Below, one piece after another: positions 17,023 to 24,382 of a stretch of 53,139 nucleotides of DNA (position 1 is the stretch's first letter; each line of letters begins with the position of its first letter). This DNA is from an uncultured Pyrinomonadaceae bacterium (lineage in GTDB: Bacteria; Acidobacteriota; Blastocatellia; Pyrinomonadales; Pyrinomonadaceae). The position numbers and the translations under genes are program-made. The notes beneath the pieces are model-generated. The model saw only the letters and a program-made list of their open reading frames with translations. It was not told where the DNA came from and did no database searches. Location: assembly GCA_902805935.1 (NCBI GenBank), contig CADCUR010000224.1, forward strand, positions 1 to 53,139. The letters run 5' to 3'.

Positions 17023-18126
17023 ATGAAAAGGCGCCTTCTCAAATTCATTAAAATCGCCGCGCTGATTTTTATTATTTTAATTGGCGTTTCGATTGGGATA
17101 ATTTTATGGAGCGAACGAGACGAAGCCGTGACTAAAGAATACGCGAAAAATGAACGTCTGCCGACGATAAAAGCGGATTGGCGAGGCACGCCGGTTGACG
17201 AGAAAGGCAGATTCGTCAATGCTGAATTTCCCTTTTTGCCGAAAGTGTCGGATATGCTGAAATGGCAACTCGGCACGCGACCGCAGAAACAGGAAAAGCA
17301 AGCTGATGTTGAACGACTCGAAGTCAAAGACCCGACCGAATTTTTGAACTCCGAGGCGGACGGAATTTTATGGTTCGGTCACGCTTCGTTTTTGATTCGC
17401 GTCAGCGGCGTAAACATTCTACTCGACCCGGTTTTCGGCGAACCGTCGTTTATTACTCGGCTGGTTTCGCCCGTCTCGCCGCTCGAAAAAATTCGTAAAG
17501 TTGATTACATTCTCGTCTCGCACGACCACCGCGACCACTGCGACGAAGCGACGATTGAACAACTCACTGAAAAATTTCCCGACGCTAAAATTTTCGTCGG
17601 ATTGCGAATGGACGAGCTTTTAAGCGATTGGAATTCTTCCAAAACCGAAATCCAAACCGCCGGTTGGTATCAGCAATTCGCTTTGCCGACCGATAAAATA
17701 AAAATTTCGTTTCTGCCGGTTCGTCATTGGTCGCGGCGCGGGCTTTTCGACACTAACGCCAGACTTTGGGGCGGATTCGTTATCGAAGGCGCGGGCAAGA
17801 CGATTTATTTCAGCGGCGACTCCGGTTACGGCAGCCATTACGCGGAACTCGCCGAGGTGTTTCCGAAAATAGATTATTTCATCATCGGCATCGGCGCGTA
17901 TCAGCCGAATTGGTTTATGCGCGCCAATCACAATTCGCCCGCTGAAGCGTTTCAAGGATTTCTCGATGCGAAAGCCGACGTTTTAATCCCAATGCACTTC
18001 GGACGTTTCGATTTGTCGGACGAGCCGCCGAGCGAACCGTTGCGCCTTCTAAAAGATAAAGCGGCGGAAGCGAATTTGACGGATAAAATAAAAAATCTTC
18101 AGATCAATGAAAGCATAAGTTTTTAA
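17023..18126 (+). CDS. Membrane-anchored MBL-fold metallohydrolase
   Basis: A 367-residue protein with an N-terminal membrane segment (residues 8-29) and a metallo-beta-lactamase fold. The metal-binding motif SHDHRDHCD supplies H167, H169, D171 and H172; H120 (WFGHASF), the later RHW and YFSGDSGYG complete the site. The pattern resembles the UlaG/NAPE-phospholipase D branch, which hydrolyses phosphodiesters or lactones; the substrate cannot be read from sequence. The frame opens 18 codons earlier but the ATG at 17023 begins the anchor. TATATT ends nine bases before it. malQ follows 12 bases after its stop. Confidence 0.83.
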   Translation: MKRRLLKFIKIAALIFIILIGVSIGIILWSERDEAVTKEYAKNERLPTIKADWRGTPVDEKGRFVNAEFPFLPKVSDMLKWQLGTRPQKQEKQADVERLEVKDPTEFLNSEADGILWFGHASFLIRVSGVNILLDPVFGEPSFITRLVSPVSPLEKIRKVDYILVSHDHRDHCDEATIEQLTEKFPDAKIFVGLRMDELLSDWNSSKTEIQTAGWYQQFALPTDKIKISFLPVRHWSRRGLFDTNARLWGGFVIEGAGKTIYFSGDSGYGSHYAELAEVFPKIDYFIIGIGAYQPNWFMRANHNSPAEAFQGFLDAKADVLIPMHFGRFDLSDEPPSEPLRLLKDKAAEANLTDKIKNLQINESISF

Positions 18127-18138
18127 TTCGCAAAAATT

Positions 18139-19629
18139 ATGGATTTCCCAAGAGCCAGCGGTATTTTGCTGCACGTGACTTCTCTGCCGAGCCGTTTCGG
18201 TGTCGGCGATTTCGGCGGCGAAGCGTTTCAATTTATAGATTTTTTGGAACGAGCCGGACAAACTTATTGGCAGATTCTGCCGCTCGGTCCGACCGGCTAC
18301 GGCGATTCGCCGTATCAATCTTTTTCGGCGTTCGCCGGAAACGCGCTTTTAATTTCGCCGGAAAGAATCGTCGAAGACGGATTTCTGACGAAAAAGGAAA
18401 TCGCTAATCCGCCGAAATTTTCCGCCGAACGAGTTGATTTCGGCGGCGTGATCGAATGGAAGAACAAAATTCTGAAACAGGCTTTTGAACGATTCAAGCG
18501 GACGGACGACGAACGAATCGCCCGCGCGTTTCACGAATTTTGCGACCGCAACAATTTCTGGCTCGAAGACTATGCGCTCTATCGCGCTATTAAATTATCA
18601 ATCAGCCAAGATTCCTGGCAGGATTGGGAAGCGCCTTTGAAACTGCGCGAACCGGAAGCCTTAGACGAGACGAAACGTGAACTCGACGAAACCATATTCG
18701 CCGAAAAATTTTACCAATTTACATTTTTCAAACAATGGTTCGCGCTAAAAAAATACGCCAACGGTAAAGGCGTGAAAGTAATCGGCGACGTGCCGATTTT
18801 CGTCGCGCTCGATTCCGCCGATGTCTGGTGCAATCCGCCGCAATTTAAATTAAACGCCGACGGAAAGCCTTCGGTTGTCTCAGGCGTTCCGCCCGATTAT
18901 TTTTCAAAAACCGGGCAGCGTTGGGGCAATCCGATTTACGATTGGGAACAGATGCGGGCGGACGGCTTTCGCTGGTGGATTGAACGAATTAGATTCGCGC
19001 TGCAACAAACCGACATCATTCGCGTTGACCATTTTCGCGGATTTGAAGCGTGTTGGGAAGTTCCCGCCGCGGACAAGACGGCGGAAAACGGACGCTGGAT
19101 TTCGGCGCCGGGCGCGGAGCTTTTAAGCGCGCTGCGCGACGCGCTCGGCGAACTGCCGTTTATGGCGGAAGATTTGGGCGAGATTACGCCGGCGGTCGAA
19201 CAGCTTCGTGATTCGTTCGGTTTAGCGGGAATGAAAATCTTACTTTTCGCTTTCGGCGGCGCGGCGGATAATCCGTATCTGCCGCACAACCACGTCAAAA
19301 ACGCGGTCGTTTACACGGGCAATCACGACAACGATACGATTGTCGGCTGGTTTAAATCGGCGAATAGAAGCGAACGCGATTTTTGTTTGAAGTATCTCAA
19401 CTCAAACGGTAAGGAAATTCATTGGGACTTTATTCGCGCCGCGTTCGCTTCGGTCGCCGACAGCGCGATTGTGCCGTTGCAGGACGTTCTCGGCTTGGGC
19501 AACGAAGGTCGTATGAATTTGCCTTCGACCGATTCGGGAAATTGGAACTGGCGCTGTCAGGGCAAGGACTTTTCCGATAAACTCGCCGAAAAATTAAAGG
19601 ATATGACGAAAATTTACGGACGGGTGTAA
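18139..19629 (+). CDS. malQ: 4-alpha-glucanotransferase (amylomaltase)
   Basis: A 496-residue GH77 enzyme that transfers maltodextrin segments between glucans in the cytoplasm. Family blocks are present in order: SGILLHVTSLPSRFGVGDFG at the N-terminus, LGPTGYGDSPYQSFSAFAGN, the nucleophile strand IIRVDHFRGFEACWEVP, the acid/base strand MAEDLGEITP and the stabiliser GNHDNDT. Length is typical. It lies 12 bases after the MBL hydrolase gene and probably shares its transcript. The TAA stop overlaps the first bases of a heptamer repeat. Confidence 0.94.
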   Translation: MDFPRASGILLHVTSLPSRFGVGDFGGEAFQFIDFLERAGQTYWQILPLGPTGYGDSPYQSFSAFAGNALLISPERIVEDGFLTKKEIANPPKFSAERVDFGGVIEWKNKILKQAFERFKRTDDERIARAFHEFCDRNNFWLEDYALYRAIKLSISQDSWQDWEAPLKLREPEALDETKRELDETIFAEKFYQFTFFKQWFALKKYANGKGVKVIGDVPIFVALDSADVWCNPPQFKLNADGKPSVVSGVPPDYFSKTGQRWGNPIYDWEQMRADGFRWWIERIRFALQQTDIIRVDHFRGFEACWEVPAADKTAENGRWISAPGAELLSALRDALGELPFMAEDLGEITPAVEQLRDSFGLAGMKILLFAFGGAADNPYLPHNHVKNAVVYTGNHDNDTIVGWFKSANRSERDFCLKYLNSNGKEIHWDFIRAAFASVADSAIVPLQDVLGLGNEGRMNLPSTDSGNWNWRCQGKDFSDKLAEKLKDMTKIYGRV

Positions 19630-19726
19630 AGTGAAAACGGGGAAAGGTGAAAAAACGAGCTTGCCAAAATTCAAACAAACTTTTTCCCCTTTTCACTTTT
19701 TCACTTTTTCACTTTTTCACTTTTAA
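19628..19726. repeat. Inverted heptamer array between convergent malQ and RlmD-like genes
   Basis: The left arm (19628-19655) has GTGAAAA/GGTGAAAAA units and the right arm (19681-19724) the complement CACTTTTT, four near-identical copies. AACAAACTTTTTC sits at 19674-19686. The left arm starts inside the malQ stop codon. The right arm contains the stop codon and the last residues (KVKK) of the converging gene. Confidence 0.83.
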
Positions 19727-20902
19727 TCTGACGATTGTTTCGACGTGATGCGTTTGCGGGAACAAATCGAGCGCGACGATTGATTCAATTGAATAATTGT
19801 TTTCAGTCAACATTTTCAAATCGCGCGCTAAAATCGAAGGCTCGCAGGAGACGTAAGAAATTTCTTTCGGCTGTAATTTTATAATCTGTTCGACGGTCTC
19901 CTTTTCCGTGCCGGAACGCGGCGGGTCGAGCAACAGGAAGTCGAGATTTTTAAAATTTTCTGAGTTTTCTTTCAACCAATCGCCGACGTTTTCACGATAA
20001 AATTTCACATTGGCGAGCCGCGCGTTTTCGATGTTCTTTTCGGCGTAATCAATAGCTTTGTCATAACCTTCGACGCCGACGACCGTTTCAAACTTCCGCG
20101 CCAGCGGCAACGTAAAAAGCCCGACGCCGCAGTATAAATCGAGCGCGGCGTCGCCCGTCGCATCCGCCACAGCCGCTTCGATAAGTTTTTCAATCAAAAA
20201 CGGATTGCCCTGAAAAAAACTCGTCGCATCGAACAGATATTTTTCGCCGCTTGCCGTAAAAGAAATTTCTTCGGTCGGTTCGATTATCTCCGCCGAATAA
20301 ATGGAAACTGCGCCGTCCGCCGTCGCCGATTCAATTTCAACCGTCTCGCTCCAAAAACTTTCCCATTCAATCGTTTCGCGCAGTTCGGTCAAAACCTGTT
20401 GCAATTCGGGCTTGAGAATCGGACAAATTTCAACGTCAATTATGTCGTGCGATTTTCTCTGGAAATAACCGATTTTTTTCCGCCGCGTGTCAACGTGCCA
20501 CGCGGCGCGCGAGCGATATTCGTAATCGTTCGGGCTGCCGATAATCGGAATCTCCGGTTCGTAATTTATTCGTCCGATTCTGGTCAGACAATCGCGGACG
20601 ATGCCGACTTTCGCCCGAAGCTGCGCTTCGTATTGCAACTGCTGAAAATCGCAGCCGCCGCAGCGTCCAAAATATGGACAGCGCGGTTTGGTTCGCTCGC
20701 CCGACGGCTCGATAATTTCGACGATTTCGGCGAAAGCGGTTTTGCCTTTTAATTGATTGACGCGAACGCGAAGCCGGTCGCCCGCAGCGGATAAGGGAAC
20801 GAACACGGTGAGATTTTCGGCGAAAGCCAAACCGAAACCGTTCGGCACGATTTTCTCGATTCGCACGTCGAGCAGCTCGCCGATTTTAGATTGTTTGCTC
20901 AA
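19709..20902 (-). CDS. rlmD: 23S rRNA/tRNA uracil-C5 methyltransferase, RlmD/TrmA family
   Basis: A 397-residue SAM-dependent RNA m5U methyltransferase. An N-terminal TRAM domain (to about 65) precedes the 4Fe-4S cysteines CPYFGRCGGC, the SAM motif DLYCGVGLFTLPLA, the DPPRSG strand and the catalytic cysteine region SYVSCEP, where most relatives have SCNP. RlmD modifies 23S rRNA U1939 and RlmCD or TrmA act on other sites; the specificity is inferred only. The start appears to be TTG at 20902, 20 bases after the upstream gene. The C-terminal KVKK and stop are encoded by the heptamer repeat, which has evidently replaced the original tail. Confidence 0.86.
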   Translation of the reverse strand: MSKQSKIGELLDVRIEKIVPNGFGLAFAENLTVFVPLSAAGDRLRVRVNQLKGKTAFAEIVEIIEPSGERTKPRCPYFGRCGGCDFQQLQYEAQLRAKVGIVRDCLTRIGRINYEPEIPIIGSPNDYEYRSRAAWHVDTRRKKIGYFQRKSHDIIDVEICPILKPELQQVLTELRETIEWESFWSETVEIESATADGAVSIYSAEIIEPTEEISFTASGEKYLFDATSFFQGNPFLIEKLIEAAVADATGDAALDLYCGVGLFTLPLARKFETVVGVEGYDKAIDYAEKNIENARLANVKFYRENVGDWLKENSENFKNLDFLLLDPPRSGTEKETVEQIIKLQPKEISYVSCEPSILARDLKMLTENNYSIESIVALDLFPQTHHVETIVRLKVKK

Positions 20903-20922
20903 TAAATGTTTTCAACCTCAAT

Positions 20923-21657
20923 TTATAAATAAAACAAACTCAGACGCGGAATTTCAGCTTGTTCGCGCAAGCGTTTGAGCAGCATTAAATCGAAGGTGCG
21001 CCGGTAAACTTCCCGTTCCATTTTGTTTTTATACGAGGCGATTTCTTTTTCGATTTCACCTTTTAGCGCGTCGGTTTCAAAAGCGTGCAGCAGGCTTTCG
21101 TCAATCAACGCGTCGAGTCGCTCAAGCGATTCTTCGAGTTTTTCTGCCGCGTGCGATTTTCCTTTGAGTTCGGCGAGGCGATTCGCAACTTTTTTCAAAG
21201 TCGCTTGCAAGTCGCCTTCGGCTTTATCGGCGGCTGATTTTAATTCGAGCGAAACTCGTTCGAGATGCGCGGCAATTGCGTCGTCGGGGAAAAGTCCTGA
21301 GTCCTGAGTCCTCGGCGCTGAGATTTCCGACTTGGGACTTCGGACTTGGGACTCGGGGTTTCGGACTTCCTGACCGTTGCCGTTTTTCCCAACTTGCCGC
21401 TCCAGCCATTCGGCGTATTGCGCTTCAATTTCCTCTTTGCAGTAAAGCAGACTTTTCACGGTTCGCTTGCGCGCCGCCGGCTGCAAATCAACGCTGTCGA
21501 AAATTTTTTCGATGCCGCGCAAGATAATGTGCAGCGGAACTTTGCGCTCCTGCCAGCTTTCAATCAACGCCCAGTCGAGCGGCGACAGCAACAGATTGCG
21601 CCCGCGCCGCCGTATGAACAGTTCTTCGATTTCGGAAAAATAATTAAAGTAATTCAA
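20923..21657 (-). CDS. Hypothetical helical protein with repeat-derived insert
   Basis: I do not recognise the family. The N-terminal half (FSEIEELFIRRRGRNLLLSPLDWALIESW and IEKIFDSVD) looks like a compact helical domain. The C-terminal half is strongly charged and helical. Between them an Asn/Pro/Ser-rich insert (NPESQVRSPKSEIS) is encoded exactly by the period-7 tract at 21292-21370, in frame. The frame is open to a TTG at 21705, but bases 21660-21705 belong to another repeat, so I prefer the TTG at 21657. Start confidence is low. It lies 20 bases upstream of the RlmD-like gene, on the same strand. Confidence 0.62.
   Translation of the reverse strand: MNYFNYFSEIEELFIRRRGRNLLLSPLDWALIESWQERKVPLHIILRGIEKIFDSVDLQPAARKRTVKSLLYCKEEIEAQYAEWLERQVGKNGNGQEVRNPESQVRSPKSEISAPRTQDSGLFPDDAIAAHLERVSLELKSAADKAEGDLQATLKKVANRLAELKGKSHAAEKLEESLERLDALIDESLLHAFETDALKGEIEKEIASYKNKMEREVYRRTFDLMLLKRLREQAEIPRLSLFYL
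21292..21370. repeat. AGTCCTG/GGACTTG period-7 tract inside a coding region
   Basis: The left half is three tandem AGTCCTG-like units (from 21293). The right half has GGACTTG/GGACTTC units in the inverse sense. The tract is in frame with the hypothetical gene and encodes a low-complexity Pro/Ser/Asn linker. Confidence 0.8.
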
Positions 21658-21659
21658 GG

Positions 21660-21791
21660 AATTTGCGATTTTCAATTTGTGATTGGTCAAAAGAGCAAGC
21701 TGCAAATTGAATTTGAGTTTTTAACGCTTTGAATTTTTCACTCAACCTTTGCTTTACGAAATTGCAAGTCGCAAATCGCAAATCGCAAATT
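21660..21791. repeat. Inverted array of GCAAATC heptamers
   Basis: The left arm (21660-21687) has ATTTGCG/ATTTTCA/ATTTGTG units. The right arm (21762-21791) has GCAAGTC and three GCAAATC copies. The loop is about 74 bases. The right arm ends in the TAA stop of the 86-residue gene (21790-21792) and the left arm abuts the hypothetical gene's probable start. Confidence 0.78.
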
Positions 21792-22050
21792 ACTCCAGTC
21801 TGATTTTCATTCGCCGCAAAGCGCGCACGTCTTCGTCGGTCAAATCGAGTTCGATTTCTTCCGGAAAATTGTCGAAGTCTTCTTCGGTCGGCTGCAAACC
21901 GATTTCTAATTTGAGAGTTAAATTCGGTTCGTAACCAAGCCTGCGCAAGCCTTCGATGGCGTCCGCTACGCGCGAGGATTTTTCCACCGCCGCGTTGATC
22001 GCATCGCCGAGTTCGCCCACCGCTTGTTTTGCGTTTTTGTCGAGTTCCAT
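21790..22050 (-). CDS. Small hypothetical protein, 86 aa
   Basis: An 86-residue acidic protein. The first 45 residues are helical with alternating Ala (NAKQAVGELGDAINAAVEKS), followed by LGYEPNLTLKLEIGLQP and a Glu/Asp-rich end with DLTDEDVRALRRMKIRLE. I do not recognise a family. It has no signal peptide or membrane segment. It is upstream of the helical hypothetical gene on the same strand but separated from it by the GCAAATC repeat, which begins at its stop codon. Confidence 0.65.
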   Translation of the reverse strand: MELDKNAKQAVGELGDAINAAVEKSSRVADAIEGLRRLGYEPNLTLKLEIGLQPTEEDFDNFPEEIELDLTDEDVRALRRMKIRLE

Positions 22051-22095
22051 TTCGCGTTAAATGAAAATGCTACGCGAGGCGCGAAGAAAATTCAA

Positions 22096-22180
22096 ACAGG
22101 ACAGACGGGATTTACGGGATAAAAAATTAAAACCGAGAAAAATTGATTTCCATCCTGTTTATTCCGTTCATCCTGTTAAT
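22096..22180. repeat. Inverted period-9 repeat (ACAGGATGA type)
   Basis: The left arm (22096-22120) has AACAGGAC/AGACGGGAT/TTACGGGAT units of period 9. The right arm (22151-22180) is the degenerate complement with CATCCTGTT. It lies between the divergent 86-residue gene and the acyl-CoA mutase gene, just upstream of the latter's promoter. Confidence 0.7.
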
Positions 22181-22209
22181 CGCAGCCTTATTCAATGCGG
22201 AAAATTTTG

Positions 22210-22218
22210 TGTTAATCT
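22210..22218 (+). promoter_or_regulatory. Extended -10 element for the acyl-CoA mutase gene
   Basis: TGtTAATCT ends nine bases before the ATG at 22228. No ribosome-binding sequence is present. The -35 match is poor (TTCAAT at 22191). This points to a leaderless message. Confidence 0.45.
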
Positions 22219-22227
22219 ATTGCCGTT

Positions 22228-23820
22228 ATGACAGAAAGACGCGAACGATTTCAAACTTCATCGGGCATCGAACTGCCGAACGACTTTAATCCGGCGAATA
22301 CGAAAATTGATTACGAAACGGATTTGGGACGCGCCGGAGAATTTCCATACACGCGCGGCGTCCGCAAGAATATGTATCGCGGGCGTTTTTGGACGATGCG
22401 CCAATACGCCGGTTTTGCGACCGCCGAAGAATCAAACGCGCGTTATAAATATCTGCTCTCGCAAGGCACGACGGGTTTGTCGGTGGCGTTTGATTTGCCG
22501 ACGCAAATCGGGCTTGATTCGGACGACGAACTCGCGGCGGGCGAAGTCGGCAAAGTCGGCGTGGCGATTGATTCTTTAGAAGATATGTTGCGCTTGTTTG
22601 ACGAAATTCCGCTCGATACGGTTTCGACCTCGATGACGATCAATGCGACGGCTTCGACGCTTTTGTGTTTATATCTGGCGGTGGCGCGAAAGCAAAATGT
22701 TTCGTTTGCTCGAGTTCAAGGGACGATTCAAAACGATATTTTGAAAGAATACATTGCGCGCGGAACTTATATTTATCCGCCGCAGCCGTCGCTGCGATTG
22801 ATTACCGATACGTTCGCTTTTTGCGCGGCGGAAGTTCCGAATTGGAACACGATTTCGATTTCCGGCTACCACATCCGCGAAGCCGGTTCGACTGCCGCGC
22901 AGGAAATCGCTTTTACTTTAGCCGACGGTATCGCATACGTTGATGCGGCAATTTCCGTCGGTTTAAAGGTTGACGATTTCGCGCCGCGTCTGTCGTTTTT
23001 CTTTAATTCGCACAACAATCTGCTAGAAGAAGTCGCCAAATTTCGCGCGGCGCGCAGGCTTTGGGCGAAGATTATGCGCGACCGCTTCGGCGCGAAAAAC
23101 CCGAAATCTTTAATGCTTCGTTTTCACACGCAAACCGCCGGTTCGACTTTGACGGCGCAACAGCCGGAAGTCAACGTCGTGCGGACGACGATTCAAGCGC
23201 TGGCGGCGGTTTTGGGCGGAACGCAATCGCTGCACACGAATTCGATGGACGAGGCGCTCGGTTTGCCGACCGAATCGGCGGCGCGCATCGCGCTTCGCAC
23301 GCAACAAGTTATCGCCAACGAGTCGGGCGTCGCCGACCTTGTTGACGCGCTCGCCGGAAGCTACGCGATTGAAGAATTGACGAATGGACTTGAACAAAAA
23401 GCGGTCGAATATATCGAAAAGATTGATGCGATGGGCGGAATGCTGAAGGCAATCGAAAACGGTTATCCGCAGCGCGAAATTCAGGAAGCCGCTTTCGATT
23501 ATCAAAAAGCGGTCGAAACCAACGATGCCGTCGTCGTCGGCGTCAATAAATTTCAGATTGCCGAAAATGAGACGATTCCAATTCTTCGCGTTGACCCGCA
23601 AATCGAACGCAATCAAATCGAACGAGTTCGCGCCGTGCGCGAAAAGCGCGACAAAGTGAAAGCCGAAACTGCTCTTGCAAAATTAGGAGAAGGCGCGCGC
23701 GGAGATGAAAATCTTCTGCCGCGCATTTTGGATTGCGTCGAAAGCTATGTGACCGTCGGTGAGATTTCCCATTGTTTGAGACGAATTTGGGGCGAATATC
23801 GGGAAGCCGTAACTTTGTAA
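22228..23820 (+). CDS. Acyl-CoA mutase large subunit (methylmalonyl-CoA mutase family)
   Basis: A 530-residue cobalamin-dependent mutase large subunit. Hallmarks include [65 protein letters not shown] and [19 protein letters not shown]. It ends before the C-terminal B12-binding domain of fused methylmalonyl-CoA mutases, so the cobalamin-binding small subunit must come from another gene; none is in this window. It may rearrange methylmalonyl-CoA/succinyl-CoA or isobutyryl-, 2-hydroxyisobutyryl- or ethylmalonyl-type substrates, and I cannot decide which from memory of the specificity residues. An extended -10 lies just upstream of the ATG. Confidence 0.9.
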   Translation: MTERRERFQTSSGIELPNDFNPANTKIDYETDLGRAGEFPYTRGVRKNMYRGRFWTMRQYAGFATAEESNARYKYLLSQGTTGLSVAFDLPTQIGLDSDDELAAGEVGKVGVAIDSLEDMLRLFDEIPLDTVSTSMTINATASTLLCLYLAVARKQNVSFARVQGTIQNDILKEYIARGTYIYPPQPSLRLITDTFAFCAAEVPNWNTISISGYHIREAGSTAAQEIAFTLADGIAYVDAAISVGLKVDDFAPRLSFFFNSHNNLLEEVAKFRAARRLWAKIMRDRFGAKNPKSLMLRFHTQTAGSTLTAQQPEVNVVRTTIQALAAVLGGTQSLHTNSMDEALGLPTESAARIALRTQQVIANESGVADLVDALAGSYAIEELTNGLEQKAVEYIEKIDAMGGMLKAIENGYPQREIQEAAFDYQKAVETNDAVVVGVNKFQIAENETIPILRVDPQIERNQIERVRAVREKRDKVKAETALAKLGEGARGDENLLPRILDCVESYVTVGEISHCLRRIWGEYREAVTL

Positions 23821-23847
23821 AAACCATTTGTCTGGATTCTCGTTCGG

Positions 23848-23891
23848 TTGATTTGAATTTTAATAAATGCTACTGTTTCACAGATGAAACA
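23848..23891 (+). promoter_or_regulatory. Promoter with overlapping hairpin upstream of the Rad52-like gene
   Basis: TTGATT (23848-23853), 17 bases, TGcTACTGT (23868-23876). A perfect 7-bp stem TGTTTCA/TGAAACA (23874-23880 with 23885-23891, loop CAGA) starts within the -10 hexamer and covers the expected start site. It could be an operator or a 5' mRNA hairpin. AAGGAG follows close to the ATG at 23924. Confidence 0.55.
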
Positions 23892-23923
23892 AGCATTTCT
23901 TTTATATTAAGGAGAACATTTAG

Positions 23924-24373
23924 ATGCCAGCAACAGGGACAACTGAAATTGAAACAAGCGGCGTTCGAGCTGAAATTGCCGACGAGAAATCGAATTTGGA
24001 ATTACGCTCAATCCGCGAAATCGTCAAAGACCTGTCGAAGCCGATTGCGCAAAAGCATCAGCGCAAACGGCGGCAAGGCGGTAAGGAAATAACTTATCTG
24101 GCGTGGCACGACGCGGTGAAATACCTTGACCATTTCGCGCCAGGCTGGTGTTATGAAATCCGCTCGATTGATTCGGTCGCCGGAAAATTGATTATGACCG
24201 TGCGCCTGACGATTCAGTGCGCGGAAGGCGCGGTTTACCGTGAAGCGACCGGACAAGAAGACGAAACTTTGGATTCGTATGGCGATTCCAGCTCGAACGC
24301 CGAGTCAATGGCTTTACGCCGCGCCAGCGCGAAGTTCGGTTTGGGTCTGGCGCTTTATGACCAAAACAAATAA
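23924..24373 (+). CDS. Rad52/Rad22-like single-strand annealing protein
   Basis: A 149-residue protein resembling the DNA-binding half of Rad52-type annealing proteins. After a variable N-terminus, residues 60-75 (YLAWHDAVKYLDHFAP) and the aromatic CYEIRSID lead into strands with TVRLTIQ, and the C-terminal block SSNAESMALRRASAKFGLGL matches the family's helix. Rad52-like proteins coat single-stranded DNA and anneal complementary strands. In bacteria they are mostly phage-borne, but no phage genes surround this one, so it looks chromosomal. It has its own promoter and an AAGGAG ribosome site. An ABC exporter starts nine bases downstream. Confidence 0.72.
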   Translation: MPATGTTEIETSGVRAEIADEKSNLELRSIREIVKDLSKPIAQKHQRKRRQGGKEITYLAWHDAVKYLDHFAPGWCYEIRSIDSVAGKLIMTVRLTIQCAEGAVYREATGQEDETLDSYGDSSSNAESMALRRASAKFGLGLALYDQNK

Positions 24374-24382
24374 TTTTTCGAG

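Noticed and set aside
22228-23820. Naming the acyl-CoA mutase methylmalonyl-CoA mutase outright
   Set aside because: The B12 domain is separate and I could not place the residues that separate methylmalonyl from isobutyryl and hydroxyisobutyryl substrates, so only the family is claimed.
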